A stretch of 51,377 nucleotides of DNA from Pseudoflavonifractor phocaeensis (GCF_016901735.1 NZ_JACLZC010000015.1:1-51377), one strand, 5' to 3'; positions 7,929 through 16,005 are shown, counted from the stretch's first letter. Notes: generated by a model not told the origin, from the letters alone. Translations and numbers: made by a program.

Positions 7929-9851
7929 TCACACCCAGTTCTGGCTCTTGCTCTTCCCCTTCTGGAGGGTATAGGCGGGGTTGGGGGTATCCACCTTGCG
8001 GATGAAGGAGGTGTCGCGGCAGTCGCCTGCCACAGCCTCCAGATTGTTCTCCCCTTCCAGCTTCACCTGGAATTTGAAGATCCGCTGTCCGGTCTGCTCG
8101 CCCACCAGCTTTCCGTTCTGGTAGAGGGCCACCTTGGGCTGGTTGGAATAGACCTTCACCTCGGTCACCGCCTCGGGACGGTCCACATAGCGGCTGCCGC
8201 ACAGGTGGACGAAAGGCTCGTCGCTCCACCAGGCCTTGTAGATATAGAAGCTGTCCTTCTTGATCTTCCGGTCAAAGGTGACCAGGCCCTTGTGGTTCAT
8301 GCCGGGTTCGCCGCCCTGATCCCGGGCGTCGGCGGCAAAGTCGTACATGTTCCACACATGGGTGGCCCACAGATAGGGATGCCGCTCGAAGCACTCCAGC
8401 ATATACTCGTGATAGATGGCCTGATACTCCTCGGTATGATCGCCCCGCTTGGGGTGGGAGGAGTGGAGGTTGGTCATGGCCTCGGCGCCGTACTCGGAGT
8501 AGCCCAGACAGCGGTTGGGGTACTTCCAGTGGAAGAACTCCATCCACAGATCGTTGAGCTTCAGGCCGGGTACATACCAGCCCAGGTACAGGTTCCAGGA
8601 GACGATATCGGAAATATGAGCCACCTTATTGAAGGGACCGCACATGGCGTAGCAGGCCAGGGTGGTGGGCCGGGTGGGGTCCATCTTGTGGCAGAAATCG
8701 TTGAGCTTGCGGTGGTTGTCCAGCATGTCGGCCTTGTCCTTGGTGGAGATGGTGATCTCATTGGACAGGCCCCAGGTCACGATACAGGGGTGGTTGTAGT
8801 TCTGGACGATGAGCTCCCGCATCTGGTCAAAAGTGTTCTGCCGGCCGTTGTTCATGTGGGAGGAGATATAGGGGATCTCGGCCCACACCACCAGGCCGTA
8901 CTCGTCGCACAGGTCATAGAAGAACTGATCGTGCTGATAGTGGGCCAGACGGATGGTATTGGCGCCGATCTCGCGGATCAGGTCCATATCCTCCTGGTGC
9001 TCGGCCTTGGAGATGGCGTTGCCCATGTCCCGGCGGTCCTGATGGCGGCAGACACCCCGCAGGGGATAGGACCGGCCGTTGAGGAAAAAGCCCTTGTCCG
9101 GGTCCATCCGGAAGGTGCGCACGCCAAACCGGGCGCGGACCTCGTCCTTTACCGCGCCGTCCCGCTCCAGACGGGCCACGGCGGTGTAAAGATAGGGGTC
9201 ATCCAGACCGTCCCACAGATGGACCTTCGGAATGGTCAGGGTCACGTTGGTCCCCGCTCCGGCGGCCACCCGCTTTCCGGCGGCGTCCAGCAGCTCCACG
9301 GTCACCTTGGCGCCATCCGCGCTGTGGAAGGTCTCCACCTGGACCTTACCGTCCTTGCCGTCCACGGTGGGGGTGATCTTCAGACCCTCGCTGCCCCAGT
9401 AGTCCATATCAAAGTGGTCCTTGTTGACCGTCACCAGCAGCACGTCACGATAAATGCCGCCGTAGAAAGTGAAATCGGCCACCTGAGGATAGACGGTGTC
9501 GTTCTTGCTGTTGTCCACCGCCAGGCGCAGCTCGTTCTGCTCAGCCAGCAGATCGGTCACGTCCGCCCGGAAGGTGGAGTAGCCGCCGTCGTGGTGGCAG
9601 ACCCGCTGTCCGTTGAGCTCCACGTCGGCGCTGGCGTTGACGCCCCGGAACTCCAGGTAGACCCGCTCCTCACCGGCCTGGAACGCCGGCTTGGCAAAGG
9701 TCTTGCGGTAGTGGCAGGTACCGCGGTAGTAGTCATTTCCGCCGTCCTGTCCGTCAAAATTGTTCCAGGTATGGGGGATGTTGACAGGAATCTCCTTCCC
9801 GTCCCGACCGGTAAAATGCCAGTCCTGATTCAAATTGACAATTGTCCTCAT
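7929..9851 (-). CDS. Family 2 glycoside hydrolase (beta-galactosidase/glucuronidase type)
   Basis: A 640-residue protein without a signal peptide, so probably cytoplasmic. ATG 9851 (MRTIVNLNQDW) is preferred to the upstream GTG. GH2 sugar-binding domain: NIPHTWNNFDGQDGG and DYYRGTCHYRKTF. Immunoglobulin-like domain next, then the TIM barrel. Acid/base Glu365 is in WGLSNEIT and nucleophile Glu453 in GYSEYGAEA; both are present. The GMNHKGLVTFDRK segment contains an NxK motif shared by several GH2 clades, so it does not by itself prove glucuronidase activity. It is the first gene of the leftward operon, under a promoter with a LytTR-type operator. It probably splits the imported disaccharide or glycoside. 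Confidence 0.92.
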   Translation of the reverse strand: MRTIVNLNQDWHFTGRDGKEIPVNIPHTWNNFDGQDGGNDYYRGTCHYRKTFAKPAFQAGEERVYLEFRGVNASADVELNGQRVCHHDGGYSTFRADVTDLLAEQNELRLAVDNSKNDTVYPQVADFTFYGGIYRDVLLVTVNKDHFDMDYWGSEGLKITPTVDGKDGKVQVETFHSADGAKVTVELLDAAGKRVAAGAGTNVTLTIPKVHLWDGLDDPYLYTAVARLERDGAVKDEVRARFGVRTFRMDPDKGFFLNGRSYPLRGVCRHQDRRDMGNAISKAEHQEDMDLIREIGANTIRLAHYQHDQFFYDLCDEYGLVVWAEIPYISSHMNNGRQNTFDQMRELIVQNYNHPCIVTWGLSNEITISTKDKADMLDNHRKLNDFCHKMDPTRPTTLACYAMCGPFNKVAHISDIVSWNLYLGWYVPGLKLNDLWMEFFHWKYPNRCLGYSEYGAEAMTNLHSSHPKRGDHTEEYQAIYHEYMLECFERHPYLWATHVWNMYDFAADARDQGGEPGMNHKGLVTFDRKIKKDSFYIYKAWWSDEPFVHLCGSRYVDRPEAVTEVKVYSNQPKVALYQNGKLVGEQTGQRIFKFQVKLEGENNLEAVAGDCRDTSFIRKVDTPNPAYTLQKGKSKSQNWV

Positions 9852-9945
9852 GGTACGCTCTCCCACCTTTTCACACACTCCATCTCGTTTCGCCGCCGCG
9901 TCCTCTGTGGCTTTTCACAAGTTTGCGGGGCCATAATGCAGTTTT

Positions 9946-9974
9946 ATTGTAGGGTTTTTTTCCGAAAAACGCAA
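9946..9974 (-). promoter_or_regulatory. Promoter of the glycoside operon
   Basis: On the minus strand a -35 TTGCGT (9969-9974), exactly 17 bases, and -10 TACAAT (9946-9951). Transcription would start about 85-90 bases before the GH2 start codon. The weak -35 and the operator directly upstream suggest activator dependence. Confidence 0.7.
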
Positions 9975-9985
9975 GTGATTTGACT

Positions 9986-10016
9986 TAAGTGGTCATCATT
10001 CGTGCCTAAGTGGTCA
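9986..10016 (-). promoter_or_regulatory. Tandem LytTR-type operator
   Basis: Two identical 10-base direct repeats, TAAGTGGTCA at 9986-9995 and 10007-10016 (TGACCACTTA on the operon strand), start to start 21 bases, or two helical turns. The nearer copy ends 11 bases upstream of the -35. LytTR-domain activators typically bind such pairs, and a LytTR response regulator gene lies 1.5 kb away. Confidence 0.7.
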
Positions 10017-10042
10017 ACAGCAAATTCTATGCCAAAACAGAA

Positions 10043-10073
10043 ACCGGACCATACGGTCTCCATATGGTCCGGT
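10043..10073 (-). terminator. Terminator after the sensor kinase gene
   Basis: Perfect 11-bp stem (10043-10053 with 10063-10073) and 9-base loop, 100 bases after the kinase stop. The T richness on the minus side is moderate; the plus side has TTTTGATTTTT. Confidence 0.65.
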
Positions 10074-10173
10074 TTTGATTTTTCCCATTCTACCCGCACT
10101 TTATCCTATCTTTTTGCCCATCTCTCCCTCTTTTATCGGTCTTTTATACAAAAGAAAAGTTGTTTTTTCGTCA

Positions 10174-11481
10174 TTATGACGGTGTTCCCCCTCCATCCGT
10201 CCCGTTGAGCGGAATGAGAATCCGCAGGTGAAAACACCCGTCCTCCGCCTCCACCGTCAGGCAGCCGCCGTACTTCCTGGCGGTGTGCCGGATGCTCTTG
10301 AGGCCGAAGCCGTGGTAGCCGTTGTTGGGCTTGGTGCTCACCGGCAGTCCGTCCTGGAAGGTGAGGGAGTGGCGGAGGGGATTGGACACATGGATGATGA
10401 GAAACTGCCGCTCGGTATAGACCTGGACGTCGATGAAGCGCAGACCCGGGTCCTGAAAATCCTTGATGCTTTCGATGGCGTTGTCCAGGGCGTTGCCGAA
10501 GATGGCGTACAGATCCACCGGGTCCATAAAGCGCAGACGGCTGCCGTCCGCCACACAGTTGACCTTGATATGCTTTGCCTCGCACAGCAGGCTTTTCTCC
10601 GTGAGGACGGTATCCAGCACCTCATTGCCGGTCTGGACGATGGCCTCATAAATGCGCACCGAATCCTCCACCTCCCGCAGGTATTTTTCCCGCTCCTCCG
10701 GTCCGGCAATGGTGCGCATGGCGGCCACCTGATGCTTGAGGTCATGACATTTGCGGTTGATGAGGGCGATGTTCTCCTTGGCCAGGCTGTACTGCTCCTT
10801 TTGCTGGTGCCACAGCCGGTCCAGCGTCTCCAGCTCGTGGCGCATGGCGCTTTTTTTGAAAAGCTCGTTTTGCAGATAGAGCACCGTCACGCAGTAGCAC
10901 TGGACCAGCAGCACGGTGACCGTCCGTCCGCTGTCCACCGGCTGGTATTTGACGGTAAACATCATGTTGAACAACAGCTCAAAAATCACCAGTAGGAACA
11001 GCGCCGAGATAAACTGCCTGGGGCCCACGTCGTAGTGTCCCTTATGGGGCATCCAACGGGCGATGGTAAAACCGATGGCTCCATAGAAAACAAGACCCGC
11101 CAAAAGGCCGGTCAACGGCCCCGCCGGCGAGGGCAGACGGATATACTCCGCGCCGTCCTTGACCAGCAGCATCAGCTCGGTGCCGACCTGCTGAATAATC
11201 AGCGACCAAATGCCGCAGTACATGGCCTCCTGGGCCCGGAGTTCGCCGCAGGCGAGGAAAAAAAGGCTGGCAAAGAGATAGTAAATGGCAAGGTCCAGCA
11301 GGCTGGCCTGGGGGATGAGCCGCCCCAGGGTCACGGATACCGCGATTACCGCCGTCACAAAGACCGCCGCCCGGAGTCTTGGCCGTTCCCGCCGCTCCAG
11401 CGGCAGGCAGAAGAGCATGCAGCAGACCATCAGCGTGACGGAGGTCCATGCTCTTCCCATGGTAAAGCCTTCCAGCTTCAT
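10174..11481 (-). CDS. GHKL sensor histidine kinase (AgrC/VirS-like)
   Basis: A 435-residue sensor kinase. The N-terminal half (about 10-205) is about six membrane helices, then a helical linker with the phosphoacceptor motif CHDLKHQ (His246). The C-terminal GHKL ATPase has an N-box (FGNALDNAIESI) and G-box (GYHGFGLKSI). Its ATG overlaps the response-regulator stop by four bases (ATGA), so the two are translationally coupled. Kinases of this class sense peptides or small molecules at the membrane and phosphorylate a LytTR regulator. The next downstream operon carries a LytTR-like operator, so this pair probably controls the glycoside genes. The signal is unknown. Confidence 0.9.
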   Translation of the reverse strand: MKLEGFTMGRAWTSVTLMVCCMLFCLPLERRERPRLRAAVFVTAVIAVSVTLGRLIPQASLLDLAIYYLFASLFFLACGELRAQEAMYCGIWSLIIQQVGTELMLLVKDGAEYIRLPSPAGPLTGLLAGLVFYGAIGFTIARWMPHKGHYDVGPRQFISALFLLVIFELLFNMMFTVKYQPVDSGRTVTVLLVQCYCVTVLYLQNELFKKSAMRHELETLDRLWHQQKEQYSLAKENIALINRKCHDLKHQVAAMRTIAGPEEREKYLREVEDSVRIYEAIVQTGNEVLDTVLTEKSLLCEAKHIKVNCVADGSRLRFMDPVDLYAIFGNALDNAIESIKDFQDPGLRFIDVQVYTERQFLIIHVSNPLRHSLTFQDGLPVSTKPNNGYHGFGLKSIRHTARKYGGCLTVEAEDGCFHLRILIPLNGTDGGGTPS

Positions 11482-12191
11482 TGCGCGCCCGCACCTCCCA
11501 TGTAGTTGGTCAGCGCCGTCAGAAAGGCGGTCTTGCTCCGCCGGCTGATCTCCAGCTCTTCGCCGGCCACCAGGACCGTGTCCCTGCGGATCTCGGAGAC
11601 GTGGCGGAGGTTGACCAGGTACCAGTGATTGCAGCGGACAAAATGGTGGGGTTCCAGCTCCTTTTCCGCACTCTGCATGGTGCCGCGCAGGGAAAAAATC
11701 CCCTCGTCGGTATGGTAGTGGAGCACCCGGTTCTGGACCTCCACATAATAGATCTGCCGGGTATCCAGCCGTTTGACCCCCTCGTGGAGGGCCAGCAGGA
11801 TCTGCCCCCGCTCCCGCTGCCTGGCCTTGCTGATGGCCCGTTTGAATTTTAAGGAAAAGGTGGTATAGTTGACCGGCTTGAGGACAAAATCCAGCGCTCC
11901 CACCGAGTAGCCCTGAATAGCGTATTGCGCCATATTGGTGACAAACAGAAGGACCACGTCGCTGTCAAACTTCCGGATCTCCTGGGCGGTGGACATACCG
12001 TCGGTGCCGGGCATCTCGATATCCAGAAGGATGATGTCATAGATGGGCCGATAATGATGCAGGATCTCCGTACCGTCCCGAAATATGGCGACTTCGATCT
12101 CTTCGCCGTTCTCCTCGCCGTACCGTCGGATGAAGTCCTGCATCTGTCCGAGATAAAGTTCCTCGTCCTCAACCACAGCGATCTGGAGCAT
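11478..12191 (-). CDS. LytTR-family response regulator (AgrA-like)
   Basis: A 237-residue regulator starting at ATG 12191 (GAAGGAGGAAACGCC upstream). The receiver domain (1-120) has the acidic pair Glu8-Asp9, phosphoacceptor Asp57 in LLDIEMP and the conserved Lys in LKPV. The C-terminal LytTR DNA-binding domain (about 135-230) has IYYVEVQNRVLHYHT, FVRCNHWYLVNLRHV and the end typical of the family. It is coupled to the downstream kinase gene by a four-base overlap. Predicted targets are the tandem repeats at 9986-10016 and possibly its own promoter. Confidence 0.92.
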   Translation of the reverse strand: MLQIAVVEDEELYLGQMQDFIRRYGEENGEEIEVAIFRDGTEILHHYRPIYDIILLDIEMPGTDGMSTAQEIRKFDSDVVLLFVTNMAQYAIQGYSVGALDFVLKPVNYTTFSLKFKRAISKARQRERGQILLALHEGVKRLDTRQIYYVEVQNRVLHYHTDEGIFSLRGTMQSAEKELEPHHFVRCNHWYLVNLRHVSEIRRDTVLVAGEELEISRRSKTAFLTALTNYMGGAGAQ

Positions 12192-12271
12192 GGCGTTTCC
12201 TCCTTCGGCTGCGCCGGAGCGCGGCACTGTTTTTCTGTTCCAGCCGTGCCCCAACAGGAGAGCACGGTGTA

Positions 12272-12311
12272 ATTTGTTATCTATTATAACAAATAAACCC
12301 TCTCAGGTAAA
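12272..12311 (-). promoter_or_regulatory. Promoter of the two-component genes with inverted repeat over -10
   Basis: Minus-strand -35 TTTACC (12306-12311), 17 bases, -10 TATAAT (12283-12288). A perfect 9-bp inverted repeat (12272-12280 and 12286-12294, ATTTGTTAT/ATAACAAAT) covers the -10 and may be an operator. The promoter lies inside and just beyond the odd 3' end of the sigK frame. Confidence 0.6.
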
Positions 12312-12982
12312 GTATCCTTTGCGCATTTTGTCTCTATTATCGCAGCTGAGTAGGACCGTGAAATGCCGCAGCGGGCAGCCACCTCCCGCTGGGTCAGGGG
12401 TTTGGCGCCGTTGAGTCCGTAGCGCAGAACCACCACCGTTTTTTCCCGCTGGTCCAGACAGCGCTCCACGCAAAGGCGCACCTTCCGGCAGGCGTCCCGG
12501 GTGTCCAGCTCCTCCAGCAAATCGTCCTCCACCGCCAGGGTGTCCAGAATGGAGAGGCTCCCCCCCTCTCCGTCGGCGTCCAGGCTGTCGGAGAGGGATA
12601 CCTCCCCTTGCAGCTTTTTCTGGGCGCGAAAATACATCAGGATCTCATTTTCAATGCACCGGGAGGCATAGGTGGCAAGGCGGACGTTTTTGTCCGACTT
12701 GAAGGTGGTGACTCCCTTAATGAGCCCGATGGTGCCGATGGAGATCAGGTCGTCCTGATCCCCGTTGGGGGTGTAGTACTTTTTGACAATGTGCGCCACC
12801 AGGCGCAGGTTGTGCTCGATGAGCCGGTCTCTGGCCTGGGTATCGCCCTCCGCCATCCGGCTCAGGCAGTCCCGCTCCTCCTCCGCCTTGAGCGGCCGAG
12901 GAAAGGAGCCGCTCTCCCCACCGCTCAGGCGCAGCGTGACAAAGAGGCTGTTCAGCGCCAATACGATCCACGCCGGTATCAT
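12284..12982 (-). CDS. sigK: Sporulation sigma factor SigK, C-terminus replaced
   Basis: A 232-residue frame starting at ATG 12982 (GGGAGGGATGATTGT upstream). It has the hydrophobic pro-sequence of pro-sigma-K (MIPAWIVLALNSLFVTLRL). Next come the sigma-2 region (NLRLVAHIVKKYYT; DDLISIGTIGLIKGVTTF; RLATYASRCIENEILM) and the sigma-4 helix-turn-helix (LTQREVAARCGISRSY). In other SigK proteins SRSY continues as VSRIEKRAL to finish the recognition helix. Here it continues as SAAIIETKCAKDTL and ends, inside the promoter of the neighbouring two-component genes. The product as read would probably lack normal -35 recognition. The likely reason is an inserted element in sigK (see findings); a degenerate end is the alternative. 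SigK acts late in the mother cell. Confidence 0.85.
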   Translation of the reverse strand: MIPAWIVLALNSLFVTLRLSGGESGSFPRPLKAEEERDCLSRMAEGDTQARDRLIEHNLRLVAHIVKKYYTPNGDQDDLISIGTIGLIKGVTTFKSDKNVRLATYASRCIENEILMYFRAQKKLQGEVSLSDSLDADGEGGSLSILDTLAVEDDLLEELDTRDACRKVRLCVERCLDQREKTVVVLRYGLNGAKPLTQREVAARCGISRSYSAAIIETKCAKDTLPERVYLL

Positions 12983-13075
12983 ACAATCATCCCTCCCGTA
13001 TCCAGCTTGACGGTCGATTCCCGTCCTCCCATCCTATTCCACACCGGCCAGTCCCTATGTTCGCCCCAAAGACAC

Positions 13076-13110
13076 AAAAAGCCCGCCTGCACATCGTCGG
13101 ATGCGCGGCG
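13076..13110 (-). terminator. Terminator after the HPr-like gene
   Basis: On the minus strand an imperfect 9-bp stem around the loop CGAC near 13096, followed by CTTTTTGTG. It would end the two-gene HPr transcript before sigK. Confidence 0.55.
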
Positions 13111-13132
13111 GACCTTCTTCCTTGATTTTCCT

Positions 13133-13366
13133 TTATTCCTCCACCAGATAGGGCTTGAGCTGCTCCAGCAGCGCGTCGCACGAATCCGTGTGGATGTCCA
13201 TACGGACGGGCTTGGAGATGTCCAGGCTGAAAATCCCCAGCATGGACTTGGCGTCCACCAGAAACCGGCCGGAAATCAGGTCGATCTCATAGGGGCAGGG
13301 GGTGATGATGTCAACAAAAGCCTTGACTTCCTCCACAGTGTTCAGGAATATCTTCCTGCTTACCAT
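13133..13366 (-). CDS. Crh-like HPr-family protein without active-site histidine
   Basis: A 77-residue HPr-fold protein (AAGGAGAGTGTCAT upstream). It matches the second half of HPr (VDAKSMLGIFSLDISKPV). Ser41 stands where the regulatory Ser46 of HPr stands. The N-terminal GIHARPA loop is absent (PCPYEIDL instead), so it cannot accept phosphate from PTS enzyme I on histidine. This resembles Bacillus Crh in logic: a regulatory HPr paralogue phosphorylated on serine that can work with CcpA. It lies 72 bases downstream of the true HPr gene and is probably co-transcribed. A regulatory role is inferred. Confidence 0.8.
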   Translation of the reverse strand: MVSRKIFLNTVEEVKAFVDIITPCPYEIDLISGRFLVDAKSMLGIFSLDISKPVRMDIHTDSCDALLEQLKPYLVEE

Positions 13367-13438
13367 ATGACACTCTCCTTATGGGCGGTACCGGCACAGC
13401 TCCGGCGCCGCCCGCTTCGCCCCGGCCTCCCGGCCGGA

Positions 13439-13696
13439 TTACAGGTACTCCTTGAAGAACTTCTCCACGGCCACCACAGCCTCATCCTCGTCGAGGCCGG
13501 CCACGGTGACGGTGATGGTATCATTGCAGCGAATACCGAGCGCCATCAGGGACATCAGCTTGGTGATGTCAGCGGTCTTGCCGTTGAACTCCACCAGGAC
13601 GACACTATCAAACTCCTTGGCGGCCTTGACCAGGGCGCCAGCGGGACGGGCGTGAATGCCCACGGGATCGGTAATGGTGTACTGGAACTGCTTCAT
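13439..13696 (-). CDS. ptsH: Phosphocarrier protein HPr
   Basis: An 85-residue HPr with the active-site loop GIHARPAG; His15 takes phosphate from enzyme I and passes it to sugar-specific EII proteins. ATG 13696 has GAAGGAGAG upstream. At position 46, where Gram-positive HPr carries the serine phosphorylated by HPr kinase, the residue is lysine (TADITKLMSL). This copy therefore seems unable to give the P-Ser-HPr signal for carbon catabolite control. The adjacent HPr-like gene keeps the serine and lacks the histidine. Confidence 0.92.
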   Translation of the reverse strand: MKQFQYTITDPVGIHARPAGALVKAAKEFDSVVLVEFNGKTADITKLMSLMALGIRCNDTITVTVAGLDEDEAVVAVEKFFKEYL

Positions 13697-13832
13697 TTGA
13701 ATCTCTCCTTCATAATTGGCGTTTGTCCATTGGACGTCCGCCCATCGTGGGGACGGACACGCACAGGCCGCGTTTTCTTTTGCACCGGGGCGCGGCTTCT
13801 TTTCCTTGCCGCCCTCCCCTGGATGCAGTCGC

Positions 13833-13861
13833 ATCATATCATATCCCGGCCCGGCCTGCAA
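13833..13861 (-). promoter_or_regulatory. Promoter of the HPr genes
   Basis: Minus-strand -35 TTGCAG (13856-13861), 17 bases, -10 TATGAT (13833-13838). The untranslated leader would be about 130 bases. Confidence 0.6.
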
Positions 13862-14162
13862 TAGCATTTTGATATAAATTTATGTCCTCAAAGAACCCTT
13901 TCTGCAATGATTTGCCATAAAGAGTGGCAAATTTCATGATAAGCACAATCAAAAATCTTCTTTGGAAGTCTCTTCCGCGCCTTATCCCTCCGTCCTCCCG
14001 TCTTTGTCTATCCCTAAAATTCATGAAAATTCCCCTCCTTTTTTATTAGAAATAGAAATTTTTTATGATTTCACTTGGAAGGATTTACGATGCGTCAAAA
14101 AATAGTATATAATTTTTTATGTATGGGAAAACAATCGGAATCAAACGACTGGAGGAGATCCA
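13862..14162. other. AT-rich divergent intergenic region
   Basis: About 300 bases between the HPr promoter and the Na/Pi cotransporter. It is AT-rich and holds a TATAAT-like -10 near 14108 with only a weak -35 (TTACGA) for the rightward gene. GGAGGAG precedes the start at 14163. No gene or structured RNA was recognised. Confidence 0.5.
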
Positions 14163-15953
14163 ATGAATTTAACCGATGTCATCTCCATGCTGGGCTCCAT
14201 TGCCACCTTCCTCTTCGGTATGTCCATCATGACAGATGGCCTGGAAAAGCTCTCCAGCGGCCGCCTGGAACGGATCCTGGAGCGTCTGACCAGCAATGTA
14301 TTCAAAGGCGTGCTGCTGGGCGCCCTGGTCACCGGACTGATCCAGAGCTCTGCCGCTACCACTGTCATGTGCGTGGGCTTCGTCAACGCCGGCGTGATGA
14401 AGCTTCGCCAGACTGTGGGCATCATCATGGGTGCCAACATCGGCACCACCGTCACCGCGCAGCTTTTGGCACTGGGCGATATTTCCTCCGATAACCTGCT
14501 CATGCTCTTCCTCAAGCCCAGCTCTCTGGGCCCCATCCTGGCTGTGGTGGGCATCGTCCTCTACCTCTTCCTCAAGGGCGGCCGACGGCAGATCGTGGGC
14601 CAGATCGCCCTGGGCCTGGCCCTCCTCTTCATCGGTATGAACACCCTGGAGCGCTCTCTGGCCCCCCTCCAGACCCTCCCCGCCTTTCAGGAGCTCTTCG
14701 TGGCCTTCTCCAATCCCCTGCTGGGCGTGCTGATGGGCGCCCTGGTCACCGCCCTGATCCAGAGCTCCTCGGCCTCGGTGGGCATTCTGCAAGCCATGTC
14801 CTCCACCGGCGTGGTCACCTTCAACATCGCCTTTCCCCTCATCATGGGCCAGAACATCGGCACCTGCGTCACCGCCCTCATCTCCAGCGTGGGCGCCAGC
14901 CGCAACGCTAAGCGCACCGCCTGCATCCACCTGCTCTTCAACGTCATCGGCTCCCTGTTCTTCCTCCTCCTGCTCTACACGGGCAACGCCCTGTTCCACT
15001 TCTCCTTCTGGGACGCCGTCATGGACCGGGGCAACATCGCCAACCTCCATCTGGCCTTCAACGTCTGCTGCACCCTTTTGCTCCTCCCCTTCCATCAGAC
15101 GCTGGTCACCCTGGCCGAGAAGATCATCCCCGGCGACGCCGAGCAGCGGGAACTCTCGGTGCTGGACGAGCGCTTCCTCTCCACCCCCTCGGTGGCTCTG
15201 GGCAAGGCCCACGAGTCCGCCGTCCAGATGGGCCATTTCGTGCTGGACAACTACCGCCTGGCCGTCTCCCTGCTCTCTCACTGGGACCCCCGCAAGCTGG
15301 ACCGCCTCAATGAGACCGAGACTGCCGTGGACAAGCTCCAGGATATGCTGGACAACTACCTCATCCGCCTCTCCGGCCAGTCTCTTTCCCCCGAGGACAG
15401 CGACAAGATCTCCGAGCTCCTCCACGCCGTCTCCGACTTTGAGCGGATCGGCGACTATGCCGTCAACCTCTCCGAATCGGCCGCCTATCTCCACGAGCAC
15501 GACCTGTCCCTCTCAGAGACGGCGCAGGCCGAGCTGAACGTGGTTACCGCCGCCGTGGACGAGGCCATCGTGCGGGCCGTGGACTGCTATGACCGCTACT
15601 CCCGGGAGGAGGCGCTGCAAGTGGAGCCGCTGGAGGAGGTGGTGGACCTGATCCATAAGGAGCTGGAGCGCCGCCACATCGAACGGCTCAAGCAGGGGGC
15701 CTGCACCGCCGAGATGGGCGCGCAGTTTTTGGAACTGCTCATCAATCTGGAGCGGATCTCCGACCACTGTTCCAACGTGGCTCTGTGCATCCTCCAGGAG
15801 ACCGCCCCCAGCGACGCCCTGGTCCGGGTGGACTCCCACGCCTATCTCCACGCCCTCCACCACGGCCACGACCGGGATTTCGAGGCGCTGTTCACCCAGT
15901 TCCGGGACAAGTACTATGAGATGATGCCCGAGGAACAGACCGCCGCCCGGTAA
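14163..15953 (+). CDS. Na+/phosphate cotransporter family protein with PhoU-like tail
   Basis: A 596-residue membrane protein (GGAGGAGATCC upstream). Two inverted Na/Pi repeats carry the QSS signatures: Gln61 in LIQSSAATT and Gln200 in LIQSSSASVG. About nine helices lie in the first 320 residues. The cytoplasmic C-terminal part (about 340-580) has two PhoU-like helical repeats (ELLHAVSDFERIGDYAVN; LLINLERISDHCSNVA). NptA/YjbB-type proteins move phosphate with sodium, in some bacteria outward. It stands alone, ending at a strong terminator. Confidence 0.92.
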   Translation: MNLTDVISMLGSIATFLFGMSIMTDGLEKLSSGRLERILERLTSNVFKGVLLGALVTGLIQSSAATTVMCVGFVNAGVMKLRQTVGIIMGANIGTTVTAQLLALGDISSDNLLMLFLKPSSLGPILAVVGIVLYLFLKGGRRQIVGQIALGLALLFIGMNTLERSLAPLQTLPAFQELFVAFSNPLLGVLMGALVTALIQSSSASVGILQAMSSTGVVTFNIAFPLIMGQNIGTCVTALISSVGASRNAKRTACIHLLFNVIGSLFFLLLLYTGNALFHFSFWDAVMDRGNIANLHLAFNVCCTLLLLPFHQTLVTLAEKIIPGDAEQRELSVLDERFLSTPSVALGKAHESAVQMGHFVLDNYRLAVSLLSHWDPRKLDRLNETETAVDKLQDMLDNYLIRLSGQSLSPEDSDKISELLHAVSDFERIGDYAVNLSESAAYLHEHDLSLSETAQAELNVVTAAVDEAIVRAVDCYDRYSREEALQVEPLEEVVDLIHKELERRHIERLKQGACTAEMGAQFLELLINLERISDHCSNVALCILQETAPSDALVRVDSHAYLHALHHGHDRDFEALFTQFRDKYYEMMPEEQTAAR

Positions 15954-16005
15954 AGCTGGGTATGGATTTTTCGTCAAATCAGCCGTTGCCTTATTCCACA
16001 GACGC

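Noticed and set aside
4546..9983. Long open frames on the plus strand over the GH3 and GH2 genes (one over 1000 codons)
   Set aside because: They mirror the GC-rich codon pattern of the real minus-strand genes, have no family motifs, and lack ribosome sites.
13133..13366. HPr-like gene as a broken ptsH
   Set aside because: It has its own good ribosome site, an intact frame and the conserved serine motif, so a Crh-like protein fits better than a pseudogene.
14169..15500. Long minus-strand frame over the Na/Pi cotransporter
   Set aside because: Low-complexity Gly/His/Glu-rich shadow of the real gene; no recognisable domain.
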